Source: Methylocystis hirsuta
GTDB lineage: Bacteria > Pseudomonadota > Alphaproteobacteria > Rhizobiales > Beijerinckiaceae
NCBI RefSeq assembly: GCF_003722355.1
Contig: NZ_QWDD01000001.1
Location: 1,364,001 to 1,428,000, forward strand
Direction: 5' to 3'
DNA: 64,000 nucleotides
In this document: piece after piece, positions 1-7,156 of the stretch
How positions within the stretch are numbered: the stretch's first letter is position 1
How the letters are laid out: each line of letters starts with the position of its first letter
Notes under the pieces: generated by a model
What the model was told of the DNA's origin: nothing
Database searches by the model: none
Seen by the model: only the letters and a program-made list of their open reading frames with translations
Position numbers and translations under genes: made by a program

Positions 1-639
1 GAAGCCGCCAAGCGCCTTGTAGAGCGCGGCCGGCACGTTGCGCACGCGAAAGATGAAGGTGGTGATGGTCGACCCCGCGCTCGGCGCCGCCCATTGCCTG
101 GTCTTCGACAGCACGATGAAACGCGTCGTGTTATGCGCTTCGTCCTCGATGTTCTCCGCCAGCACGTCGAGATCGTAGATGTCGGCGGCGAGTCGCGGCG
201 CGATCGCGGCCTTCGTCGGATCGCCCCACTCGGCGACTTCCCGCGCGGCGCCGGCAGTGTCTCCGGCGGTGTGCGCTGCGAGGCCGAGTTGGCGGATGGC
301 GCGGCGGCACTGACCCAGCGCATGGACATGGCTGTAGACGCTTCTGAGCCCTTGCCGCGTCGCGCCCCTGGGCGCCATCAAGTGAAAATGGATCGGCAGG
401 AAGTGTTCGCCGACGATATGCAGACCGGAATGCGGCAGGAAATGATGAATATCCGCGACGCGTCCGGCGATCGAATTCTCGATTGGGATCATGCCGAGCG
501 CGGCGCGCCCCTCGGTCACCGACGCGAAGGCGTCCTCGAAGCTTGCGCAAGGGAGCGGCGTCAGATGCGGATAGGCCTGACGGCAGACGAGGTCGGAATT
601 CGCGCCGGGCTCTCCCTGATAGGCGATATATTGCGTCAC
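1..639 (-). CDS. pheA: Prephenate dehydratase (3' end cut by window edge)
   Basis: Converts prephenate to phenylpyruvate in phenylalanine synthesis. The reading frame runs from a GTG at 639 to the window edge and gives 213 codons. It opens with the family's YQGEPGANS motif (the substrate-loop start of prephenate dehydratases) and contains IPIENSIAGRV, the conserved serine/asparagine region, and later ARFI-like NTTRFIVLS, the conserved TRF motif that precedes the ACT regulatory domain. The ACT domain is only just entered before the edge. The GTG overlaps the TGA of kdsB (GTGA), so the two genes are translationally coupled, an arrangement usual in Rhizobiales. It is on the strand opposite to several long shadow frames. 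Confidence 0.93.
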   Translation of the reverse strand, partial: MTQYIAYQGEPGANSDLVCRQAYPHLTPLPCASFEDAFASVTEGRAALGMIPIENSIAGRVADIHHFLPHSGLHIVGEHFLPIHFHLMAPRGATRQGLRSVYSHVHALGQCRRAIRQLGLAAHTAGDTAGAAREVAEWGDPTKAAIAPRLAADIYDLDVLAENIEDEAHNTTRFIVLSKTRQWAAPSAGSTITTFIFRVRNVPAALYKALGGF

Positions 640-1382
640 TTTGGGTCCTGTTCGCGCGCCGCGGCGCGCAGCGCGGTCAAATCGCGTTCCGTATCCACCG
701 ATGGGGCGCCTTTGTCCAGCAGCGCGGCGTCGATGCGCATGCCGGCCTCGAGCGCGCGCAACTGCTCGAGGCGCTCACGCAATTCGGGCGCAGAGGGCGC
801 AAGCGCGACGAATCGTTCCAGCGCGGCGCGGCGAAAGGCGTAAACGCCGATGTGCTTCAATCGCGGCCCCTCGCCATAAGGCGCCGGGGCGCGCGTAAAG
901 TAAAGCGCGCGAACCCGTCCAGGCGCGAGCGAGGCTCCGACGAGCTTGACGGCGTTGGGATCGCCGGCGTCTTCGGCGCGCGCCGGGCAGGCGAGGGTGC
1001 CGATGTCGACCGCTGGATCATCGAGAAGCGCGAGCGCCGCTTCGAGCGCCCCGTCAGGAAGCAAGGGCTGGTCGCCCTGCAGATTGATCACGGCGCCATG
1101 GCGGCCTTTCGGGTCGAGCGCCCGCAAGGCTTCGCCGATGCGATCGCTGCCACAGGCGTGTGCGCCGCGCGTAAGCGCCGCTTGTCCGCCGACCGACTCG
1201 ATCGCGCGCGCGATCTCGGGAGAGTCGGTCGCGACCACGACAGGTCCGAGCGCTGCGGCGCATGCGCGCTCCCAGACATGGACGATCATGGGCCGACCGT
1301 CGATATCGGCGAGCGCCTTGCCGGGCAGACGCGTCGAGCGTAGACGCGCCGGAATGATGACGATCGGCGCGAGCGCCTGCAC
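636..1382 (-). CDS. kdsB: 3-deoxy-manno-octulosonate cytidylyltransferase
   Basis: Activates Kdo as CMP-Kdo for lipopolysaccharide core synthesis in the cytoplasm. The 248-residue length is typical. The N-terminal IIPARLRSTRLPGKAL nucleotide-binding motif, VVVATDSPEI, GSDRIGEAL and the NLQGDQPLL segment that binds metal and CTP are all present. Its stop overlaps the pheA start. An outer-membrane LPS pathway gene here fits a Gram-negative host. Confidence 0.95.
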   Translation of the reverse strand: MQALAPIVIIPARLRSTRLPGKALADIDGRPMIVHVWERACAAALGPVVVATDSPEIARAIESVGGQAALTRGAHACGSDRIGEALRALDPKGRHGAVINLQGDQPLLPDGALEAALALLDDPAVDIGTLACPARAEDAGDPNAVKLVGASLAPGRVRALYFTRAPAPYGEGPRLKHIGVYAFRRAALERFVALAPSAPELRERLEQLRALEAGMRIDAALLDKGAPSVDTERDLTALRAAAREQDPK

Positions 1383-1386
1383 CGCG

Positions 1387-1800
1387 CTAATAGGCGTTGC
1401 TATCCTCGGCCATCCAGCCCTTTTCGCTCTTCACGAAATGCAGCGTGCCTTCGCTCGTGTGCACTTCGGCCTTGCTGAATGTCCGGTCGTCGTCGAGGCC
1501 GAGAAATGCGCAGGTTCCGCGCTCGCGCTCATCGGCGCATTTGGCTTCGAAACCCTCGGGAAACTGAATTTCAGCCTCATACATCAATTCGTAAGCGTCG
1601 ACGTTCTCGCGCTTCACTTCGCGACCCTGCACCTTCTTGAAGGAGACGAGCTTGGCGTCGACGCCGTTCTTCTCCAGAAGATTGCGCAAGACTTTCGCGC
1701 CGGTGGCGTCGCCGGGCATATGTTCGCCGCAGGCGGAAAGCGTTAGGGCGACCGAGACGCCGGCCACAAGCCCAAGAACAAAGCGGAATCCAGATGCCAT
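1387..1800 (-). CDS. Small lipoprotein of unknown function
   Basis: A 137-residue protein with a lipoprotein signal: a hydrophobic stretch GLVAGVSVALTLSAC ends in a lipobox (LSAC, Cys about residue 24), so it is probably anchored in the envelope. The mature part is mixed alpha/beta and contains two further Cys (about residues 88 and 97) that could form a disulfide. It lies 4 bases upstream of kdsB and is probably cotranscribed with kdsB and pheA. The start is preceded by GGAG at about 8 bases. Family not recognised. Confidence 0.75.
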   Translation of the reverse strand: MASGFRFVLGLVAGVSVALTLSACGEHMPGDATGAKVLRNLLEKNGVDAKLVSFKKVQGREVKRENVDAYELMYEAEIQFPEGFEAKCADERERGTCAFLGLDDDRTFSKAEVHTSEGTLHFVKSEKGWMAEDSNAY

Positions 1801-1974
1801 CTACTCCTCCAGCGCCACGTTCATCGCGGCGCGATGTTATTGGTTACGCTGGTCGTAGAAACGCCCTCGCAACTCCCCATCTGGGAAAATTCATATCAGA
1901 TAGTTGCATTTTTGTGCAGCCGGAGTAACGTGACTTCGCCAAATGAGTTGCGCGTCTGGCGGCGTCGAAGGGCC

Positions 1975-2157
1975 TGTAAGAAGACCCATGGCGTGCGTAA
2001 GCGTTTGATGCGTATTCGGCACAACTTTGAATACCCTGCGGAGTGCTCAGGTCCGCCGCATCTCCTGGGTCCGTGGGGTTGGCCGACTGGCGGTGGTTGG
2101 AGTGGCCTCCTTGAAGCCATCGTCAGTCGGCCGCCTTCCCCAAGGCGGTTTCTTCTC
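1975..2157 (+). ncRNA. Candidate structured small RNA upstream of rpmG, ending in a terminator
   Basis: This gene-free stretch can fold extensively on the + strand. GACCCA (1985-1990) pairs with TGGGTC (about 2066-2071) around an inner GTATTC/GAATAC hairpin. A second hairpin has arms GCCGACTGgCGGTGG and CCATCGtCAGTCGGC. It ends with CCGCCTT-CCCC-AAGGCGG followed by a T-rich run. A long stem with an open bubble and terminal hairpin is the general architecture of 6S RNA, but I cannot recognise a diagnostic 6S sequence, so the class is open. It could instead be a leader or another alphaproteobacterial sRNA. Confidence 0.45.
2131..2157 (+). terminator. Intrinsic terminator of the candidate small RNA
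   Basis: Perfect 7-bp stem CCGCCTT/AAGGCGG with a CCCC loop, followed by TTTCTTCTCC. No protein gene on the + strand precedes it, which supports a non-coding transcript. Confidence 0.6.
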
Positions 2158-2261
2158 CAGCCAAAATTATCGAAGCGTCGCCCTGCGGCGACGCTCCTTC
2201 CTGGCTAGACCAGCGATTGTGACGAACGCCTCGACAGGGCGCGCGCTTTATCTGCGCGCGC

Positions 2262-2429
2262 CTACTTGATCTTGGTTTCCTTGAATTCCACGTGCTTGCG
2301 CGCGACGGGATCGTATTTCTTGAAGACGAGCTTTTCCGTCTTGGTGCGCGCGTTCTTCTTGGTCACGTAGAAATAGCCCGTATCCGCCGTGGACAGGAGC
2401 TTGATCTTGATCATGGCGGACTTGGCCAT
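2262..2429 (-). CDS. rpmG: 50S ribosomal protein L33
   Basis: A 55-residue basic protein beginning [20 protein letters not shown] and containing the L33 pattern [14 protein letters not shown] with [20 protein letters not shown] at the end; it is a component of the large ribosomal subunit. The Cys pairs of zinc-binding L33 forms are absent, so this is the zinc-independent (C-minus) type. Too short for a 60-residue cut-off. After the TAG stop a 9-bp GC-only hairpin (2236-2260) and a second hairpin (2174-2195) could end transcription. Confidence 0.95.
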   Translation of the reverse strand: MAKSAMIKIKLLSTADTGYFYVTKKNARTKTEKLVFKKYDPVARKHVEFKETKIK

Positions 2430-2787
2430 CGCTCATCCCAGTCTATCAGAGAAATGAAATCGTCCCGGTCGCTGAGCGCGCCGGGAGCGAATTGGCCGGC
2501 AACATACGTGCGGGGCGAACGATGTCAAGAAGGCGCGCCGGGCCAGCCTGAGTCCGGCGCGATTCGTGTCTCGTCAAGAGGATACGGCAAAGAACAGCCA
2601 TAATTTTGTTGGTTAATCCACAAGAGAAGCGGCGTGTGGCTGGAACGACTCCAGCGAATTGCGGGGCGGGGAGAAATATCTCGTAAGTAGCTGGTGCTCG
2701 CGCGCGCCGTCGAGCGCAGCGCCTGCATGTATCGACGTGAAGAAATGCTTCCTTCGCCTTCACGCGAACGCGCTTGGAGTGAGTAGT
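2430..2787. other. Intergenic stretch without a supported gene
   Basis: Divergent spacer between rpmG (leftward) and the membrane protein gene (rightward). Frames here are short or shadows. A GGAG at 2775-2778 is the ribosome site of the next gene. No other clear signal is seen. Confidence 0.5.
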
Positions 2788-3780
2788 ATGAGCGTAACAC
2801 TCGAAAAGCGGCGCAAAGTCGCGGAGTTGGAGAATTTTGAACGGCGGATACTCCAAGAGAAGCGGCGCCTCTTAAGAGAGCTCGAAAGCTTGGAGAAGCC
2901 CTTCCGCAACACGCGCGCAATGGGCTGGATCAAGGATGTTTCGAGCGACGTCGCTGGCGAGTGGCGCGCGGTCCAGGGCGCCGCGTCATTCAGGGCGCCG
3001 ATCTGGTTTTATGTCGTCGCCGCGACCATCCTGCTCGGAGGCGGCGGCTTCGTCGCATATCTCGCGCTGAGAGGCGCGCCGCGCGCCGATGGCGCGACGC
3101 TGCGTCAGGTCGAAACGCCGACGACGCCTGTGCGGATCGAGCAGCCGACGCCGGCGCCCGTGACTGAGGCCGCGCAAGCCGCCGACGTCGCGCCATCCTC
3201 GGCGCTTACGATTAGCGCCCCGCCGGACTCAATTGCGTCTCCCACGCCGTCGACGCCCGACTCCAAGGAGCTGAAAGAGCGGCTTCTGGAGGCCCAGGCC
3301 GCGGCGGAGCCCTTGCCCGAGCCGCTGCCGCCGCCCCAAAAAACCGATGTTCCCGCCGCCGCGCCGGCGCTCGGCGCGGCGACGGTTCCGCCGCTCGGCG
3401 CGGCGCTGCCGAAAACCGCCTTTGACGCCGCGCCGCCGGTCGATACGGCCGCGACGGCGGAGCCGGACGACGAGGCGCCAGCGGCGCGGACCGCGGCGCG
3501 CGAACGCCAACGCGAGGACGAGCCCGCCGACGAAGGCCGCCGCGCAAAATGCTTCGTCAAGATCGATGGACGGGTTCTCTTCGAGCGCACCTGTATGCTG
3601 CGCCAGCCCGGGCGCTCGACGCTGACGCTCAACGCCGGAGACGACGCCGTCGTTCTGACGCAAGATCATGGACGGACGTGGACGGCGAGCCTCGGCGGCC
3701 GCAGCCTCGGCAAGGTCTACCGGACGGGCGAATGCTGGGGCCGGCGCCGACAGGTCTTCATCTGCGCGAAGGGCGCGTGA
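2788..3780 (+). CDS. Single-pass membrane protein with Pro/Ala-rich linker
   Basis: A 330-residue protein. Residues 1-45 are highly charged and coiled-coil-like (many Glu/Arg/Lys). One membrane segment follows (about residues 73-95, FYVVAATILLGGGGFVAYLA). A long Pro/Ala/Thr/Glu-rich linker comes next, then a C-terminal globular piece of about 80 residues with three Cys. The layout suggests a cytoplasmic N-terminus, periplasmic linker and periplasmic domain. The ATG at 2788 has GGAG 9 bases upstream; an earlier in-frame start at 2659 looks like non-coding sequence. The family is not recognised. Confidence 0.7.
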   Translation: MSVTLEKRRKVAELENFERRILQEKRRLLRELESLEKPFRNTRAMGWIKDVSSDVAGEWRAVQGAASFRAPIWFYVVAATILLGGGGFVAYLALRGAPRADGATLRQVETPTTPVRIEQPTPAPVTEAAQAADVAPSSALTISAPPDSIASPTPSTPDSKELKERLLEAQAAAEPLPEPLPPPQKTDVPAAAPALGAATVPPLGAALPKTAFDAAPPVDTAATAEPDDEAPAARTAARERQREDEPADEGRRAKCFVKIDGRVLFERTCMLRQPGRSTLTLNAGDDAVVLTQDHGRTWTASLGGRSLGKVYRTGECWGRRRQVFICAKGA

Positions 3781-3864
3781 AGCGCGCACCGCCTATCGGT
3801 TCTTCGCTTGCGTAGAATCATCGGAGGGCGCGGCGCGCTCGCCGGCAACTTTGGATACAATAGC

Positions 3865-3893
3865 AGCCCTGCCGTTAGCGGCGGGGCTTTTGC
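3865..3893 (+). terminator. Intrinsic terminator
   Basis: GCCCtGCCG-TTAG-CGGCgGGGC stem-loop followed by TTTTG, 85 bases after the membrane-protein stop. Confidence 0.7.
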
Positions 3894-3934
3894 GTTTTCT
3901 CGAAGGCGTGAATTCAAATTTTTCGATGGAGGCC

Positions 3935-4597
3935 ATGTTGAGATTCAAACATCGTATCGCGACCGCTTTCGCGCTCGCAGGCATATTGTTTTCAGGCGTC
4001 GCTCTGGCGGAGGAGGCGGAGAACCGGCTCGTGAAAGAGGCGATCGCGCTCTTTCGCGCCTTTGGAGTCATGCACCCTAAAAAGACTCGCGATCCACTGC
4101 CGCGCTGCTTCTATGCGGCGAGATGGGATTCCGGGAGCGTTCCCGAGTGGTACTCGCGCAAATATTTCGGGATCAAGGCCCTGGCGGGACTTACTGCTGA
4201 GGCTCCCGAAATCGAGGTCAGAAAATTTTTTGATCCGGAAGGTCAGCAGTCCGGCGCTTTCTGTACCAAGGAAGAGTATCAAGAGCATTTGGATGCTGTG
4301 CGCGACATGTTGAAGGACGAAAACAAGCTCACAGACAAGAGTTGGATTCTAGAAACATCCCGCGTTGGAGAATATAGGACTCGTGATGTATTGCATAAAG
4401 AATTTACGTTTCCGGTGTTCGACACAAAATTCCGCAGGGCTGCGTTCCTTGTAAACATTTCTGAAAGCTATTTCAGACGTTCGAAGGACGGCGGCATCGG
4501 GCGTGGTGCGCCCGAATTCCTTTACGCGGTGGTAGTTTTTGAAAAACGCAACGGCGTTTGGCGCGAAATCGAGACATCAGTTCTCGGGCAAACGTAA
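3935..4597 (+). CDS. Exported protein of unknown function
   Basis: A 220-residue protein with a clear signal peptide: basic start MLRFKHR, hydrophobic core AFALAGILFSGVALA and an ALA-EE cleavage site. The mature part has two Cys (in LPRCFYAARW and GAFCTKEEY) and no motif I recognise. A GGAGG at 3928-3932 lies very close to the ATG at 3935, so the ATG at 3926 is an alternative start. It stands alone between a terminator and the convergent rnr gene. Confidence 0.7.
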   Translation: MLRFKHRIATAFALAGILFSGVALAEEAENRLVKEAIALFRAFGVMHPKKTRDPLPRCFYAARWDSGSVPEWYSRKYFGIKALAGLTAEAPEIEVRKFFDPEGQQSGAFCTKEEYQEHLDAVRDMLKDENKLTDKSWILETSRVGEYRTRDVLHKEFTFPVFDTKFRRAAFLVNISESYFRRSKDGGIGRGAPEFLYAVVVFEKRNGVWREIETSVLGQT

Positions 4598-4614
4598 GTC
4601 TGCTGGCCAGACTA

Positions 4615-6915
4615 TCACTTGCGGCGCGCCGGCTTTCGCTCACGTTCTTTTTTCGCGCCATTGCGCGGCGGCGCGCGGCGTTCGCCGCCGCTCACCACCT
4701 CGAAACGCAAGGCGCCGGCGATCGGCGCCGCTTCGATGAGCCGCACCTCGATGACATCTGCGAGCCGGTAGCTGACGCCAGAGCGCGAGGTGAGCGCATG
4801 CGCGGCCTCGTCATAGGCGTAATATTCACGGCCCAGCGTCGCCGCCGGAACGAATCCGTCGGCGCCGGTCTCGGCGAGGCGCACGAACAGACCGGATCTC
4901 GTGACGCCCGATATGCGCGCCTGAAAGCGCGCGCCGATCTGGTCGGCGAGATGGTGCGCGATGAGCCGATCGACCGTCTCGCGTTCCGCCGCCATGGCGC
5001 GCCGTTCCGCGGCCGAGATGCGCGCGGCGATCTCGGCGAGTTCGCCGACCGGCATCTCGGGCAAGGCGCCTTCGCCGAATTTCAGCGCGCGAATGAGCGC
5101 GCGATGCACGATCAGATCGGCGTAGCGGCGAATGGGCGAGGTGAAATGCGCGTAGCGGCGCAAATTCAGGCCGAAGTGCCCGTAATTTTCATGCGTATAT
5201 TCGGCCTGCGCCTGCGTGCGCAGAATGATCTCGTTGACGATGTTCTCATGCTCCAAGCCCTTCACGCGATCGAGGATCACATTGAAATGCGCGGGGCGCA
5301 GCGCTTGGCCCTTGGCGAGCTTGACGCCGATCGTCGCCAGGAATTCCGAAAGCGCCGAAATCTTTTCGCGCGAAGGTTCGTCATGCGCGCGATAGATCAG
5401 CTGCTGGCGATGCTGCTCCAAGGTTTCGGCCGCCGCGACATTCGCCAGAATCATGAATTCTTCGATCAAGCGATGCGCTTCGAGCCGCGGCGGAATGATG
5501 ACGCGGTCGAAAGAGCCGTCCTTCTTTAAAAGGATCTTGCGCTCGGGCAGATCGAGATCGAGCGGCGCGCGCAGATTGCGGGCGTGCTGCAGCGCTTCAT
5601 GCGCGGCGTAAAGCGGCTTGAGCACCGGGACGAGCAGCGGCTTCGAGGTTTCATCCGTGCGGCCCTCGATCGCGTCCTGCGCCTGCGCATAGGCGAGCTT
5701 GGCGTGCGAGCGCATCATCACGCGATGAAAACTGTGGTCGATCTTCCTGCCCTTGCTGGTGACGCGCATGCGCACGGCGAGCGCCGGCCGATCTTCATCG
5801 GGCCGCAAGGAGCAGAGGTCGTTGGAGATGCGCTCGGGCAGCATCGGCACGACGCGATCCGGGAAATAGACCGAATTGCCGCGCTCCAAGGCGTCGCGGT
5901 CGAGCGCCGAGCGCGGCGTCACATAATGCGCGACGTCGGCGATCGCGACCGTAAGAACGAAGCCCCCGTCATTGTCCGGCGCGCCGTCGAGCGCGGCGTG
6001 CACCGCGTCGTCGTGGTCTTTCGCGTCCGGCGGATCGATGGTGACGAGCGGCAGATCGCGCCAGTCTTCGCGGCCGTGCAGAGACGCGGGCCGCGCGCGT
6101 TCCGCCTCCGCGATCGCTTCGGCGCGAAAGACGTCCGGAATATCATGCGCGCGCAGCGCGATGAGGCTCACCGCCTTCTCGCCCGTCACTGAGCCGAGCG
6201 TTTCGCGCACGCGGGCGCGCGGCGCGCCAAAGCGCGTCTTGCCGACGAGATCGATCGAGACGAGGTCGCCGTGCTTGCCTGCGCCGATGTCGGCCGCGGC
6301 GACGGCGAGTTCGCGTCCCGCCTGCTTCTTGTCGATCGGCTCGACGCGCCCGGCGCCGTTCGCTTCGATATGCAGCACGCCGAGCACGCGTTGCCGCTGG
6401 CGCGACAGGAGTTTGACGACGCGCCCGACATAGGGCGGCTCGTTCGGTCCGGCGTCGCGGTCGGGCTCGGCGCGAACCAGCGCGCGATCGCCGACGCCGG
6501 GCAGGGGCTCGCCCGGCCGGGCGCGGCGTGGCGCGTGGATGCGGATGCGCGGCGCCGGCCCCAGCTCGTCCTCGTCCCATTCGACCGGCGCGGCGATCAT
6601 CTCGCCGTCGCGGTCGCGCGCGATGATGTCGACGAGCGCAACCGGCGGCAGCGTCCCCTTGCGGTTCACGCGCTTGCCGCGCTTTTCCAGGAGGCCTTCG
6701 TCCGCCATCTCGGCGAGCATGCGCTTGATGGCGATGCGGTCGTCTCCGGCGACGCCGAAGGCGCGGGCGATTTCGCGCACGCCGATCTTGCGCGGGCCGC
6801 CCGCCTCGGTTTCGCGGGAGATGAAGGCGAGAATGTCTTCGCGGGAGGGCGCGTGTTTTGCCGCGTGTTTTGCCGAGTGTTTTGCTTCGTCGTCTTTCGC
6901 CAAGGGCTCGCTCAA
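4615..6915 (-). CDS. rnr: Ribonuclease R
   Basis: A 3'-5' exoribonuclease that degrades structured RNA. Order: N-terminal winged-helix segment (REDILAFI...GVREIARAFGV), cold-shock-like OB domains, the RNB catalytic domain with DPPDAKDHDDAVH (metal-binding Asp cluster) and the conserved TSPIRRYADLIVHRAL, then an S1 domain (FQARISGVTRSGLFVRL) and a Lys/Arg-rich tail. The frame is open to 7110, but the sequence upstream of 6915 looks non-coding, with a promoter-like TTGTGC...TATGAT. I chose the TTG at 6915 (766 residues, the usual size); the ATG at about 7044 is an alternative. It follows topA, a gene order common in alphaproteobacteria. Confidence 0.9.
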   Translation of the reverse strand: MSEPLAKDDEAKHSAKHAAKHAPSREDILAFISRETEAGGPRKIGVREIARAFGVAGDDRIAIKRMLAEMADEGLLEKRGKRVNRKGTLPPVALVDIIARDRDGEMIAAPVEWDEDELGPAPRIRIHAPRRARPGEPLPGVGDRALVRAEPDRDAGPNEPPYVGRVVKLLSRQRQRVLGVLHIEANGAGRVEPIDKKQAGRELAVAAADIGAGKHGDLVSIDLVGKTRFGAPRARVRETLGSVTGEKAVSLIALRAHDIPDVFRAEAIAEAERARPASLHGREDWRDLPLVTIDPPDAKDHDDAVHAALDGAPDNDGGFVLTVAIADVAHYVTPRSALDRDALERGNSVYFPDRVVPMLPERISNDLCSLRPDEDRPALAVRMRVTSKGRKIDHSFHRVMMRSHAKLAYAQAQDAIEGRTDETSKPLLVPVLKPLYAAHEALQHARNLRAPLDLDLPERKILLKKDGSFDRVIIPPRLEAHRLIEEFMILANVAAAETLEQHRQQLIYRAHDEPSREKISALSEFLATIGVKLAKGQALRPAHFNVILDRVKGLEHENIVNEIILRTQAQAEYTHENYGHFGLNLRRYAHFTSPIRRYADLIVHRALIRALKFGEGALPEMPVGELAEIAARISAAERRAMAAERETVDRLIAHHLADQIGARFQARISGVTRSGLFVRLAETGADGFVPAATLGREYYAYDEAAHALTSRSGVSYRLADVIEVRLIEAAPIAGALRFEVVSGGERRAPPRNGAKKERERKPARRK

Positions 6916-7156
6916 AATGGGCAAGGAATGCGGACCTATGCCGCCCACATCATAGTGTCCTGTCGAGTCGTTTGCACAATGTCGCTCCCGGCGGACCGCA
7001 GGTTCGACCGGGAGAGCAACATTCAAGATCTTTGTCGTCATTCTGGATTCCAGATCGCGCGCGGCGCGCGTCGGGACATCCGAGCAGTTCGACCGGACTC
7101 GTTGTTGCAATATAGGACGCCGGCGCCGGAATCGAAACGCCGCGCCGAGCGCGTCT

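Noticed and set aside
3105-3789. Long leftward frames opposite the membrane-protein gene
   Set aside because: High-GC shadow frames rich in Arg and Ser, with no start signal or domain.
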